A DNA stretch of 64,000 bases from Verrucomicrobiaceae bacterium UBA1938 (GTDB taxonomy: Bacteria; Verrucomicrobiota; Verrucomicrobiia; Verrucomicrobiales; Verrucomicrobiaceae). The notes below the pieces were generated by a model. It did not search any database, had not been told where the DNA came from, and saw nothing but the letters and a program-made list of their open reading frames with translations. The stretch is from NCBI GenBank assembly GCA_002336895.1, contig DDFC01000010.1, positions 354,242 through 418,241 on the forward strand, given 5' to 3'. How positions within the stretch are numbered: position 1 is the stretch's first letter; each line of letters begins with the position of its first letter. Both the position numbers and the translations under genes were made by a program. Shown here in pieces: positions 26,420 to 34,122 of this stretch.

Positions 26420-27865
26420 TCAAAACTTGCCGGGGAACTTCATGCCTGGGGGGAGCTTGGGCATTTTGCCGCCGGGGGCGCCGCCGCCGAACATGCCGCC
26501 CAGACCTCCGAGGCCACCCATCATTCCTCCAGGGCCGCCCATGCCGCCGCCACCCATCATGCTGCCCATGAGCTGGGTCATCATGCCCTTGTTGCTCATG
26601 AGCTTTTTCATCATCTCAAACTGCTTGAGGAGCTGGTTCATCTCCATCACGGGGCGTCCGGCTCCGTTGCAGATGCGCTTGCGGCGCTGGCCGTTGATGA
26701 TCTCGGGGCGCTGGCGCTCCTTGGGGGTCATGGAAAGGATGAGTGCTTCGACGTGCTTCATGCGCTTGTCGCCGTCTTCGCCGATCATGTCCTTCATCTT
26801 GCCCATGCCGGGGAGCATGCCGAGGATGCCGCCGATGGGCCCGAGCTTCTTCATCATGCGTAGCTGGGCCAGCATGTCGTTGAAGTCGAATTTGTTCGAC
26901 TGCATGCGGGCGGCCAGTTTCATGGCCTCCTTTTCGTCGATCTCTTCGGCGGCTTTTTCCACGAGGCCCACGACATCTCCCATGCCGAGGATGCGCTGAG
27001 CCATGCGGTCAGGGTGGAAGATTTCGAGCTGGTCCACCTTTTCCCCGACGCCGAGGAATTTGACGGGGCAGCCGGTGACCTGGCGCATGGAGAGCAGCGC
27101 GCCGCCACGGGCGTCGCCGTCCAGCTTGGTCATGATGAGGCCGGTGATGCCGACAGCGGCATTGAACTTTTGCGCCACGCTGACGGCCTGCTGGCCGGTG
27201 GCTGCGTCTGCCACGAGGAGAACTTCATTGGGCTCCACCACGGCGCGCACGCGCTTGAGTTCGTCGAGCAGTTCCTCATCGAGATCCTGACGACCGGCGG
27301 TGTCAAAGATGGCGATGCCGTTGCCCTGCTCCTTGAGCCAGACGAGCGCGGCCTTGGCGGCTTTGACGGGATCTTTCTCGCCTTCAGCGGGGGCGAAGAC
27401 GGGCACATTGAGCTGCTGACCCAGCACCTGCAGCTGCTTCACAGCGGCGGGGCGGTAGAGGTCCAGCGCGAGGAGGAGCGGGCGGCGGCCCTGTTTCTTG
27501 AGCCAGCTGGCCAGTTTGGCGGAGGTGGTGGTCTTGCCGGCGCCGTTGAGGCCGGTCATGAGGATGCGCTGCGGCGGGTCCACATTCAGCGCAGTGGCCT
27601 CACTGCCCAGCAGCTTGACGAGCTCATCGTGGAAGATTTTGACGATCTGCTGCCCGGGGGAGACCTTCAGCAGCACCTCAGAGCCCACGGACTGCTTGGT
27701 CACCGTCTCCACCAGATCCTTGGTCACCTTGAAGTCCACGTCCGCCTCCAGCAGGGCCATGCGGATGTCCTGCATGGCATCGCTGACATTGGATTCGCTG
27801 ATGCGGGCCTGGCCGCGCAGCTTTTTGAAGGCGCTTTCGAGTTTTTCAGAGAGGGCGGAGAACAT
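26420..27865 (-). CDS. ffh: Signal recognition particle GTPase Ffh
   Basis: The start is at ATG 27865 (MFSALSEKLESAFKK), matching family N-termini. The 18 extra upstream codons are not conserved-looking. The 481-residue protein has the N domain, the G domain with P-loop GLNGAGKTTT, the DTAGRQDLDEELL G3 region and TKLDGDARGG (G4). The M domain follows (KRMKHVEALILSMTPKERQRPE) with the RNA-binding NGQRRKRICNGAGR helix. A Gly/Met-rich tail ends the protein. Ffh binds 4.5S RNA and nascent membrane-protein signals and delivers ribosomes to FtsY. No 4.5S RNA gene was recognised nearby. Confidence 0.97.
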   Translation of the reverse strand: MFSALSEKLESAFKKLRGQARISESNVSDAMQDIRMALLEADVDFKVTKDLVETVTKQSVGSEVLLKVSPGQQIVKIFHDELVKLLGSEATALNVDPPQRILMTGLNGAGKTTTSAKLASWLKKQGRRPLLLALDLYRPAAVKQLQVLGQQLNVPVFAPAEGEKDPVKAAKAALVWLKEQGNGIAIFDTAGRQDLDEELLDELKRVRAVVEPNEVLLVADAATGQQAVSVAQKFNAAVGITGLIMTKLDGDARGGALLSMRQVTGCPVKFLGVGEKVDQLEIFHPDRMAQRILGMGDVVGLVEKAAEEIDEKEAMKLAARMQSNKFDFNDMLAQLRMMKKLGPIGGILGMLPGMGKMKDMIGEDGDKRMKHVEALILSMTPKERQRPEIINGQRRKRICNGAGRPVMEMNQLLKQFEMMKKLMSNKGMMTQLMGSMMGGGGMGGPGGMMGGLGGLGGMFGGGAPGGKMPKLPPGMKFPGKF

Positions 27866-27957
27866 CGGGAGAGGGAGAAAAGGGGCTTGGGATAGTCGGC
27901 AGCAGGGCACGCCTGGCAACTGCGAAGGCGGGACGAATCAGGCGGTGGGCAGGAGGG

Positions 27958-29280
27958 CTACTCGATGGGCTGGTAGGCGGCTTCGAGGTCGATCTTGAAG
28001 CGCCAGCTGACCACCTCGGCAGGCTGGGCGGCAGCACGCTGAAAGCTGAGGCTGAGCGCGCAGTCCTCGCGGCGCAGCTTGTAGGGAAACTGGAAGCGCA
28101 CGACCATGGCGGCGGGGTCGTAGTCCACCGGGACGGTGCCGAGTCCGGCGATGCGGAGCTTGATGCTTTCGGGAACGATGGTGCCGAGCTTTTTCAGGTC
28201 GGCCTCGACGAGGGGACGGCGCTCGGTGATGACGCTGTCGGGCTTGGGCTTGAGCTGGATGAGCTGCTCTCCCTTGTCGTTTTTGGCATCGGCCACGAGG
28301 AATTTGTTGGAGCCCACGTCGCCACGGCCGCGGAAGCTGGTGGCGAGCTTGAAATTGATGTCGTTGTCTCCATGGACGATGTAGCGGCCCAGCTTGCCGT
28401 TCGGAGTGTCCCAGGTGACTTTCTGGCCATTGACGGTGACGAGGGACTCGTAGCCGAGCTGCAGCGCGGTCTCCATGATGGAGTCGTCAAAGTTGCCATA
28501 GGGGTAGGCAAAGGAGGGGCACTTCACTTTGAGATTCTCTTCCAGAAACTCACGCGAGTCCTTGAGCTCGCTCACGAGCCACTGCTGGTAGTCGGCTTCT
28601 GATTTGGCGCCTTTGGGGCGTTTTTTGAGGCTTTCGTGGGAGACGCTGTGGCTGCCGACTTCGCAGCCGTGCTGCATCATCTCCTTGATCTGCTCCCAGC
28701 TCATGGAGCGGCCTGCGCCGCCGACGTATTTTTTGTAAAGGTAGATGGTGAAGGGGAAGCCGAACTCCTTGAGGATCGGGTAGGCGTAGGTGTACACGCC
28801 CTCCCAGCCGTCATCCATGGTGATGACGATGGCCTCTTCGGGGATGTTTTTCTCCCCGCGCTTCCAGGCCATCATGTCGCTGAAGGAGATGACGGGGATC
28901 TTGGAGTCTTTGATGGCCTGCATCTGATCGCGGAACTTGGGCGCGGCGATGAGCATGGGGCTGCCGCCGCGGTCGCGGAAGTCGTGGTAGCCGAGCACGG
29001 CGACGACGGAGGATTTGTTGAGCTCAAAGGGCGGGGCGGCCGGGGCCTCGGGAGGCGGTGCGGCGGCGTCCTGCATGGCGGTCTCCTGCAGCTTCTTTTC
29101 GATGGCCTGCTCCTCGGGGGTGAGCACGGGCTCCTCGGGCTTGGGTGGCGGCGGAGGAGGGGGCTTGGGGGTGACGCCGCTCTGCTCGGCGAGGCGGCGC
29201 AGCTTGGCCTCGATGCGCTTGCAGGAGGGCAGCGTGCCGAGGGCGAGGAGTGCTAGGAGAAACGTGAAGGCAAAACGCAT
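27958..29280 (-). CDS. Lipoprotein polysaccharide deacetylase (NodB/CE4 family)
   Basis: This 440-residue protein has a lipoprotein signal (LGTLPSC, Cys20), a Pro-rich linker (PPPPPPKPEEP) and a CE4 catalytic domain. Metal and catalytic residues are visible: Asp156-Asp157 in TMDDGW, and His211 and His215 in GSHSVSH, with SFAYPYG further on. CE4 enzymes remove acetyl groups from N-acetylated glycans such as peptidoglycan, chitin or exopolysaccharide. The ~120-residue C-terminal extension looks beta-rich. It is the last gene of a four-gene operon, starting 4 bp after the preceding gene's stop. The partner genes suggest action on a surface glycan. The specific substrate is not evident. Confidence 0.9.
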   Translation of the reverse strand: MRFAFTFLLALLALGTLPSCKRIEAKLRRLAEQSGVTPKPPPPPPPKPEEPVLTPEEQAIEKKLQETAMQDAAAPPPEAPAAPPFELNKSSVVAVLGYHDFRDRGGSPMLIAAPKFRDQMQAIKDSKIPVISFSDMMAWKRGEKNIPEEAIVITMDDGWEGVYTYAYPILKEFGFPFTIYLYKKYVGGAGRSMSWEQIKEMMQHGCEVGSHSVSHESLKKRPKGAKSEADYQQWLVSELKDSREFLEENLKVKCPSFAYPYGNFDDSIMETALQLGYESLVTVNGQKVTWDTPNGKLGRYIVHGDNDINFKLATSFRGRGDVGSNKFLVADAKNDKGEQLIQLKPKPDSVITERRPLVEADLKKLGTIVPESIKLRIAGLGTVPVDYDPAAMVVRFQFPYKLRREDCALSLSFQRAAAQPAEVVSWRFKIDLEAAYQPIE

Positions 29281-29284
29281 GGCG

Positions 29285-30061
29285 TCAGGGAGTGGGGGCT
29301 GCGGGGCGCGGCCGGGTGATGAGCAGGCTTTTGAGGATGAGCTGCGGGCTGGCTTTGTCTCCAGCGCTGAGGCGCAGTGTCTCGCCGCGTGCGTCTCCGG
29401 TCAAGGTGAGGCTGCCCAGGCGCAGGATGCGGAAGGTCTGGGGGCTGGAGGTGCCGCGCTCCACGTCCAGCTCCTTTTCCAAAGTCTGGCCGTTGAACTC
29501 CACACGGAGCTTCAGCGGCTCCTTGAGGTCCGGGCAGGAGTAGTGCAGCAGGATGTCGTAGCTGCCTGCGGTGATGTATTCGATGCGCCAGGCGATCTCG
29601 CCCACGGTGGCGGTCTGGGCATCTGCCGGGGGCTGCGGGGTGATCTCCTGAGCCAGCGCCGGGGCGAGGGTGATGAGCGCCTGCTTCTGCTCCGGCGGCA
29701 CGGGGGTGGGCATGGGTGCAGGCATGGGCATGGTGCCAGCCTGGGCCTGCTGGGTGGCGATGAGGTCGAGCACGCCGCCGGCATTGATGATCTGCTGCAC
29801 GCGGGCGATCTCGGCCGTGTAGGCGGTCTTGTCCGTGGCGGTGGCCGCCTGGCGCTGAAGCTCGATGAGATACTTCCCCAGCAGCGGGATGTGGCGGGTG
29901 CTCAGCTCCTTCTGGTAGATGCTCTCCATCTGCTGGAGGCGGGAGCCGGACTGTGGTGCTGCCGCCGTGGTGGCGGGAGCGGTGGAAGATGGGGGCGCAG
30001 GCTGCTGGGCTGCGGCGAGGCCGGCAGTGCAGAGGAGGGTGCAAAGAGAGCGCCGCATCAT
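29285..30061 (-). CDS. Secreted coiled-coil plus CBM-like beta domain protein (258 aa)
   Basis: A signal peptide (LCTLLCTAGLAAAQ) is followed by a Thr/Ala/Pro linker, a helical segment (ESIYQKELSTRHIPLLGKYL) and, after a Pro/Met-rich stretch, a C-terminal beta domain. The beta domain begins GEIAWRIEYITAGSYDILLHY, a pattern common in carbohydrate-binding-like modules of PVC-group secreted enzymes. The start overlaps the upstream gene's stop (30058-30061). It shares layout with the next two genes upstream, so the three look like products of duplication. No catalytic motif is visible. A structural or glycan-binding envelope role is inferred. Confidence 0.8.
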   Translation of the reverse strand: MMRRSLCTLLCTAGLAAAQQPAPPSSTAPATTAAAPQSGSRLQQMESIYQKELSTRHIPLLGKYLIELQRQAATATDKTAYTAEIARVQQIINAGGVLDLIATQQAQAGTMPMPAPMPTPVPPEQKQALITLAPALAQEITPQPPADAQTATVGEIAWRIEYITAGSYDILLHYSCPDLKEPLKLRVEFNGQTLEKELDVERGTSSPQTFRILRLGSLTLTGDARGETLRLSAGDKASPQLILKSLLITRPRPAAPTP

Positions 30062-31557
30062 GGCTGCCTCCTTTCTGCGGACTCCTCCGAGAGGGCCCAG
30101 GCTCCGGGGGCGGGGCGGCGCTGCCTGGCGGCGGCTTCCAGGGTGCCGAGGGTGGAGAGGAAGGCGCGCTCCATGGCATTGTGCTGCTTTTCACGCGGCG
30201 GCGGCACCACGGTGGCGAGGCCGTGATTGACCAGCACATTCTGGTAGAGTCCCACATTGGGCAGGAAGAGCAGCGCGGCGAGGGTGCCGTCTTTGTCGCG
30301 GTCCGGGCGGATGAGAAGGCGGAGCGGTTTGTCGCGGAGATAGCTGGCGGTGAACTCACGCGCGGTGCGGCCCACGGCCACGACGTCTTCATCCTCGATG
30401 TGGAAGTATTTCGCAAAGCGCTTCACATCGGGGTCACCGTCCTCCGGCGGAGGGCAGTCGATCCACAGAAGGCGGACGAGGAGGGTGCGCCCTTCGTGGG
30501 TGATTTTGAAGCGTGCGCCGGTGAGGGGATCCTCGTCGGCGAGGTGCGCGTCGGTGATGTCCTCAAAGCCGCTGAGACCGCCGCCGGTGATGGTGAGGGC
30601 GTTCATGCCGGTTTTGCCTTTCTTGGGATCGTCCAGGCGCTGGAGGCGGCGTATCTCGGCATCGATCTGGTCTTTGAGGGCGGGGCGGGTGACGGCGAGG
30701 TCGCGCAGGTCGTCGAGGTAGCTGGTGGAGGCGGCCTTGCGAGCGGTTTCGATGGCGCTCTTGAGCGTGGCGGTGGCCTGCTGCATGGCGGTGGTGGAGC
30801 TGGTGGGCTCCGGCGCGGCGGCGGCGGCCGTGGTGGTGGCCTCGGTGACGGGGACGAGGCGGAGATTGCGAATGCGGATGATGTTGGCGGGATAGCCGTC
30901 TTTGGCGGTGAAGCGGAGGGTGACGGGATTCCGGGTGAAATTCATGGGGCCGACACGCACGGTGGTGAAGGTGGTTTCGTCGGTGCTGCGCTTGATCTCA
31001 AAGGTGCGGTGGTTTTCCTGCGTGGCTCCCAGGAGGGTGAGCTCATCAAAGGCAAACATGGCGCTCTGCTGCGGCTGAAACTTGGACGAGGCGTAGATGC
31101 TGCCCGCGACGGGTGCATCGCTCATGTTGGCGTCAAATTCGAGATGGTAGCTGCCGGGCATGAGGCGGAAATTCTGCCACTCGGCGCCGCTGCCGTTGGA
31201 GCGCCAGCCGCTGAGGATTTCCCCGGAGGCCTGGGCGGAGCCCATCATGCGCGCCTGAGTGAGGGGCAGGGTGGTGGCGAGGCTGGAGGCCGTGCCGGAG
31301 TAGAGTGCCTGGAGCTGCTCGCGGCGCTGGCGGATGGCGCGGGCCTCCTCGTAGTCGCCAGCGGCGGCCACTTCGGTCTCGACCTTGGCGAGGGCGCGCT
31401 CGTACTGCTGGGTGAGCAGCTGGGAGTCGGCCATGATCTGCCGCAGGAAGGCCGTGCGGGAGGAGGTGAGGGCCGGAGGCTCCGCCACAGGAGCCTGCGC
31501 CAGCAGGGCCGCAGAGGGCTGCAGCAGCAGGAGGAGGAGTGGGAGGCGGCGTTTCAT
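30058..31557 (-). CDS. Secreted protein: coiled coil, beta domain and degenerate SNase-like domain (499 aa)
   Basis: A signal peptide (RRLPLLLLLLQPSAALLAQA) precedes a coiled coil (YERALAKVETEVAAAGDYEE). A CBM-like beta domain (MPGSYHLEFDANM) follows, then an Ala/Thr linker with another helical stretch. Residues ~347-480 resemble the staphylococcal-nuclease fold (VRLLWIDCP, then GLYQNVLVNHGLATV). In that comparison the equivalents of SNase Arg35 and Asp40 are present (R362, D367). The Glu43 position is Pro and the Arg87 position is not Arg, so nuclease activity is unlikely and a binding role is more probable. Overlaps of 4 bp with both neighbours show a tight operon. Confidence 0.8.
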   Translation of the reverse strand: MKRRLPLLLLLLQPSAALLAQAPVAEPPALTSSRTAFLRQIMADSQLLTQQYERALAKVETEVAAAGDYEEARAIRQRREQLQALYSGTASSLATTLPLTQARMMGSAQASGEILSGWRSNGSGAEWQNFRLMPGSYHLEFDANMSDAPVAGSIYASSKFQPQQSAMFAFDELTLLGATQENHRTFEIKRSTDETTFTTVRVGPMNFTRNPVTLRFTAKDGYPANIIRIRNLRLVPVTEATTTAAAAAPEPTSSTTAMQQATATLKSAIETARKAASTSYLDDLRDLAVTRPALKDQIDAEIRRLQRLDDPKKGKTGMNALTITGGGLSGFEDITDAHLADEDPLTGARFKITHEGRTLLVRLLWIDCPPPEDGDPDVKRFAKYFHIEDEDVVAVGRTAREFTASYLRDKPLRLLIRPDRDKDGTLAALLFLPNVGLYQNVLVNHGLATVVPPPREKQHNAMERAFLSTLGTLEAAARQRRPAPGAWALSEESAERRQP

Positions 31558-32267
31558 CGGGAGGCAGGCACGAGTTCCACGGCCAGCAGCTGCATGAGAT
31601 TGCTGGAGACGAGCGCCTCGGCGGAGAGGGTGAGGGTGCCGGAGCCGTCGCTGATTTTGAGCGTGCCGGCGCTGCGCTCCTCGGGGCCTCGCAGGGTGGT
31701 CTCGATGTTTGCGGAGAGGGTGTAGCGCGCCTCCTTGATGAGGAGCCTGCCGCCCTCAGCCGCGCCGCAGCGGTAGCGCAGGAGCACCTCATAGCCGCCG
31801 GGCGGCAGGGCGGGCAGCTTCCAGGTGGCGGAGGCGCCCACCTGGGACCAGCCGGTGATGGCGCCACCCTCGTGCCGCAGGCCGCTGAGGGTGGCTGCAT
31901 CCAGAGGAAACTTGATGCGGTCTGGCAGGAGGGATGTCTTGAGCGCCTGCTCGCGGGTCTGGAGCAGGAGGAGCTCCTTGTCCAGGCGGGCGAGCTCGTT
32001 TTGCAGGCGCTTGCGCTCATCGCGCGCGGTGATGGCGGCATCGTAGTCGCGCTCTGAGGCGAACTGCTTTTCCAGGGTGCCGAGGGTGGTGATCTGCTCT
32101 TTGACGGGAGCGAGGCTGGCCTCGATGAGGCTGCGCTCATAGCCCAGCCGCATGAGTGCGATCTCAGCGCTCGCCCCCGGGTCGTCGGTGCGCTTTTCCG
32201 CAGCCAGGGCTGACAGGGCAAGCCCCGCGCCAACGAGTGTGAATGCGAGAACGAAACCGGATTTCAA
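31554..32267 (-). CDS. Secreted coiled-coil plus CBM-like beta domain protein (237 aa), first gene of operon
   Basis: A signal peptide (VLAFTLVGAGLALSALAA) precedes a long coiled coil (YERSLIEASLAPVKEQITTL, then RDYDAAITARDERKRLQ) and a C-terminal beta domain (PPGGYEVLLRYRC to LLAVELVPAS). The coiled coil carries the same YERxL...DYxxA signature as the next gene, and the beta domain matches the third gene. It opens the operon that ends with the deacetylase. The promoter must lie in the 338-bp gap to the divergent gene at 32606. No enzymatic residues are recognised. Confidence 0.8.
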   Translation of the reverse strand: MKSGFVLAFTLVGAGLALSALAAEKRTDDPGASAEIALMRLGYERSLIEASLAPVKEQITTLGTLEKQFASERDYDAAITARDERKRLQNELARLDKELLLLQTREQALKTSLLPDRIKFPLDAATLSGLRHEGGAITGWSQVGASATWKLPALPPGGYEVLLRYRCGAAEGGRLLIKEARYTLSANIETTLRGPEERSAGTLKISDGSGTLTLSAEALVSSNLMQLLAVELVPASR

Positions 32268-32469
32268 ATGGGCGAAAGCAGATGGTGAAAGAAACGCCGC
32301 ATGCTAACCAAAGAGCACGGTGAAACAAGCCCGAACTCAGAAGGCTTGAGCGAAGGAGGGAGGTGGGTTTTCCGGCAGCGGGGGCGTGCTGGAAAGGCAT
32401 GCTGGCGGCTGTGCGCGGTGCAGCCGGAGGGGGGGAGGTGGGTGTGGTGTGCCGCGCTGCGTGTTTGTC

Positions 32470-32512
32470 AATCCCCCCTCCACAGGGGATTAAGTGATCC
32501 CTCGGATGGGAT
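32470..32512. promoter_or_regulatory. Two adjacent inverted repeats in the 32268-32605 gap
   Basis: The divergent 338-bp gap has no gene I can support. AATCCCC and GGGGATT (32470-32476 and 32485-32491) form a 7-bp inverted repeat. Five bases further, ATCCC and GGGAT (32497-32501 and 32508-32512) form a second with related half-sites. The second ends in GATAAT, a good -10 hexamer for the plus-strand gene. The arrangement looks like a pair of related operators over a promoter. Which regulator binds is unknown. Confidence 0.4.
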
Positions 32513-32605
32513 AATTTGTATTCGGAGGCTGAAAAAGGGGAGGATTCAGCATTGAAGCCCGTAGGTTTTGTGTCATCTGCGACGACCCCCAAATTGAACT
32601 TTTTG

Positions 32606-33859
32606 ATGCAGACAACGGTAGAAAAGCCCCTCCGCCCCGCCAAATCCCGCTCCAAAATCCTCTCCCGAATCGTTTTCCTGGCCTCTGGCATCTGCCTGGG
32701 GGCCGGAATGATGAGGTGGCATGACGCCACGGAAACGAAGGAGCCAAGCGTCCTGGCCGCGTATGGCCAGAAGCAGCACCCGGGCCCCTGGGGCGAGCTG
32801 TATGCCACACCCTTCACCATTTCCGCGCCTGAGGAGCTGCTGCCGCTGCGCAGGCTGGAGGAGGGCGGTACGCGCTGGCTATTCCCCAACATGCAGCACA
32901 GCGAGGTGGAGCGCGTGCTGGAAAACACAGGCCTGCCCGCCAGTCTGGTGGCGGAGCTGACGGAGCCGGGTGTGCTGAATCAAACCCCCGAAGGGCTGGA
33001 GATGCAGCCTGCGGCCAAGACGCTGCTGGCGCTGCCCGCCGGGCCGCGCAAAAAGCTCTACCAGGCGGTGCTGGAGCATCCGCAGAACCGGGGGCAGATC
33101 ATCTTCATCCACAAGGACACGCTGGGGGACCGCTTTGGCCGCAGCCACAATGGCGAGCACACGCTGATGCTCTTCAAGCAGCTGTGCTGCGAGCATGGTG
33201 ACTACCTGGTCTTCAGCGGCCTCTCCACCATCCTGGGGCAGCTGCCCACGTACGAGGAGAAGCGTGACTTCATGCGCGGGCTGACCAGCCAGCGCACGCT
33301 GACGCTGAGGGTGAACATCAAACCCGGAGAGGACACCTCCGACCTGGCGAACTACTGGGGAAAGGGGATGAAGGGCACCGATTTGAGGACGATCTTTGAA
33401 TCCATCGCCGCCACGCCGACCGGGGGCATGCTGGGCATCATCAACATGCTGCCGCCGCTGCCTTCCTCGCAGATGTTTCTGTATCCGATGCCGGACAATC
33501 CGCTGAACGGCCCTGCACCGGTGAGGGACTGCCACTGGACGTCGTTTAATTTTTTCAGCGATGTGGCGGACCAGCAGCTGAGCCGGCCGGAATACTTCAT
33601 GCAGAAGCTGAAGGATGAGTACATCCCGGCGGCAGGAGATCCGCGCTATGGAGACATCGCGCTCTTCTCCAAGCCGTCCGGCACCGTGGTGCACTCGGCG
33701 GTGTACATCGCGGATGATGTCTTTTACACCAAGAACGGCGCCACCTTCACCTACCCGTGGATGCTGGAGACGCTGCCGGACCTGATGAAGCAGTACTCGT
33801 TTCAGGTGGAGCCGGGAGAAAAACTGGTTGTGAGCTACTTCCGCAGCAAGAATCTGTAG
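32606..33859 (+). CDS. Membrane-anchored protein with papain-like (NlpC/P60-type) C-terminal candidate domain
   Basis: ATG 32606 (MQTTVEKPLRPAKSRSK) is preferred over the in-frame TTG at 32516, because it places a basic stretch directly before the single anchor helix (ILSRIVFLASGICLGAGM). The 417-residue protein has a helical middle region. Its C-terminal part has RDCHWTSFNFF (Cys309) and later YGDIALFSKPSGTVVHSAVYIADD (His363), followed by a KNG turn. The Cys, then GD-A-F, then VHSAVYI order is that of NlpC/P60 and related papain-fold hydrolases, which act on peptidoglycan or small amide bonds. This is a motif-level inference. The next small gene starts 4 bp after its stop. Confidence 0.7.
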   Translation: MQTTVEKPLRPAKSRSKILSRIVFLASGICLGAGMMRWHDATETKEPSVLAAYGQKQHPGPWGELYATPFTISAPEELLPLRRLEEGGTRWLFPNMQHSEVERVLENTGLPASLVAELTEPGVLNQTPEGLEMQPAAKTLLALPAGPRKKLYQAVLEHPQNRGQIIFIHKDTLGDRFGRSHNGEHTLMLFKQLCCEHGDYLVFSGLSTILGQLPTYEEKRDFMRGLTSQRTLTLRVNIKPGEDTSDLANYWGKGMKGTDLRTIFESIAATPTGGMLGIINMLPPLPSSQMFLYPMPDNPLNGPAPVRDCHWTSFNFFSDVADQQLSRPEYFMQKLKDEYIPAAGDPRYGDIALFSKPSGTVVHSAVYIADDVFYTKNGATFTYPWMLETLPDLMKQYSFQVEPGEKLVVSYFRSKNL

Positions 33860-33863
33860 CCGC

Positions 33864-34100
33864 ATGGCAGACTATGAAGCACTGCGCAGCCTGCTGCGCC
33901 GAAGGATGGAGATCATCGCGGATCACGCGTTTCGTGACCGCGATGCGGCGGCGCACCTGGAGGCGCTGAAGCAGGTGTCCGAAGGGATCACGGCGGAGCA
34001 CCAGCGGCTGCGCGCGCAGCTGCCGCCGAGGCTGAACCACTTCCTGACGCAGGCGAGTTTTTCCAAGGCGCTGGAATATCTGGATAGCTCGGAGGACTGA
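33864..34100 (+). CDS. Small hypothetical protein (78 aa)
   Basis: The gene starts 4 bp after the stop of the papain-like gene, so the two are probably co-transcribed. The product is all-helical by appearance, highly charged and without membrane segments: MADYEALRSLLRRRMEII, then a HLEALKQVSEGITAEHQRL helix and an acidic end (LDSSED). The family is not recognised. It may be a small partner or regulator of the preceding protein. Confidence 0.65.
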   Translation: MADYEALRSLLRRRMEIIADHAFRDRDAAAHLEALKQVSEGITAEHQRLRAQLPPRLNHFLTQASFSKALEYLDSSED

Positions 34101-34122
34101 GAGCGTTGAAAGCGGTTCAACC

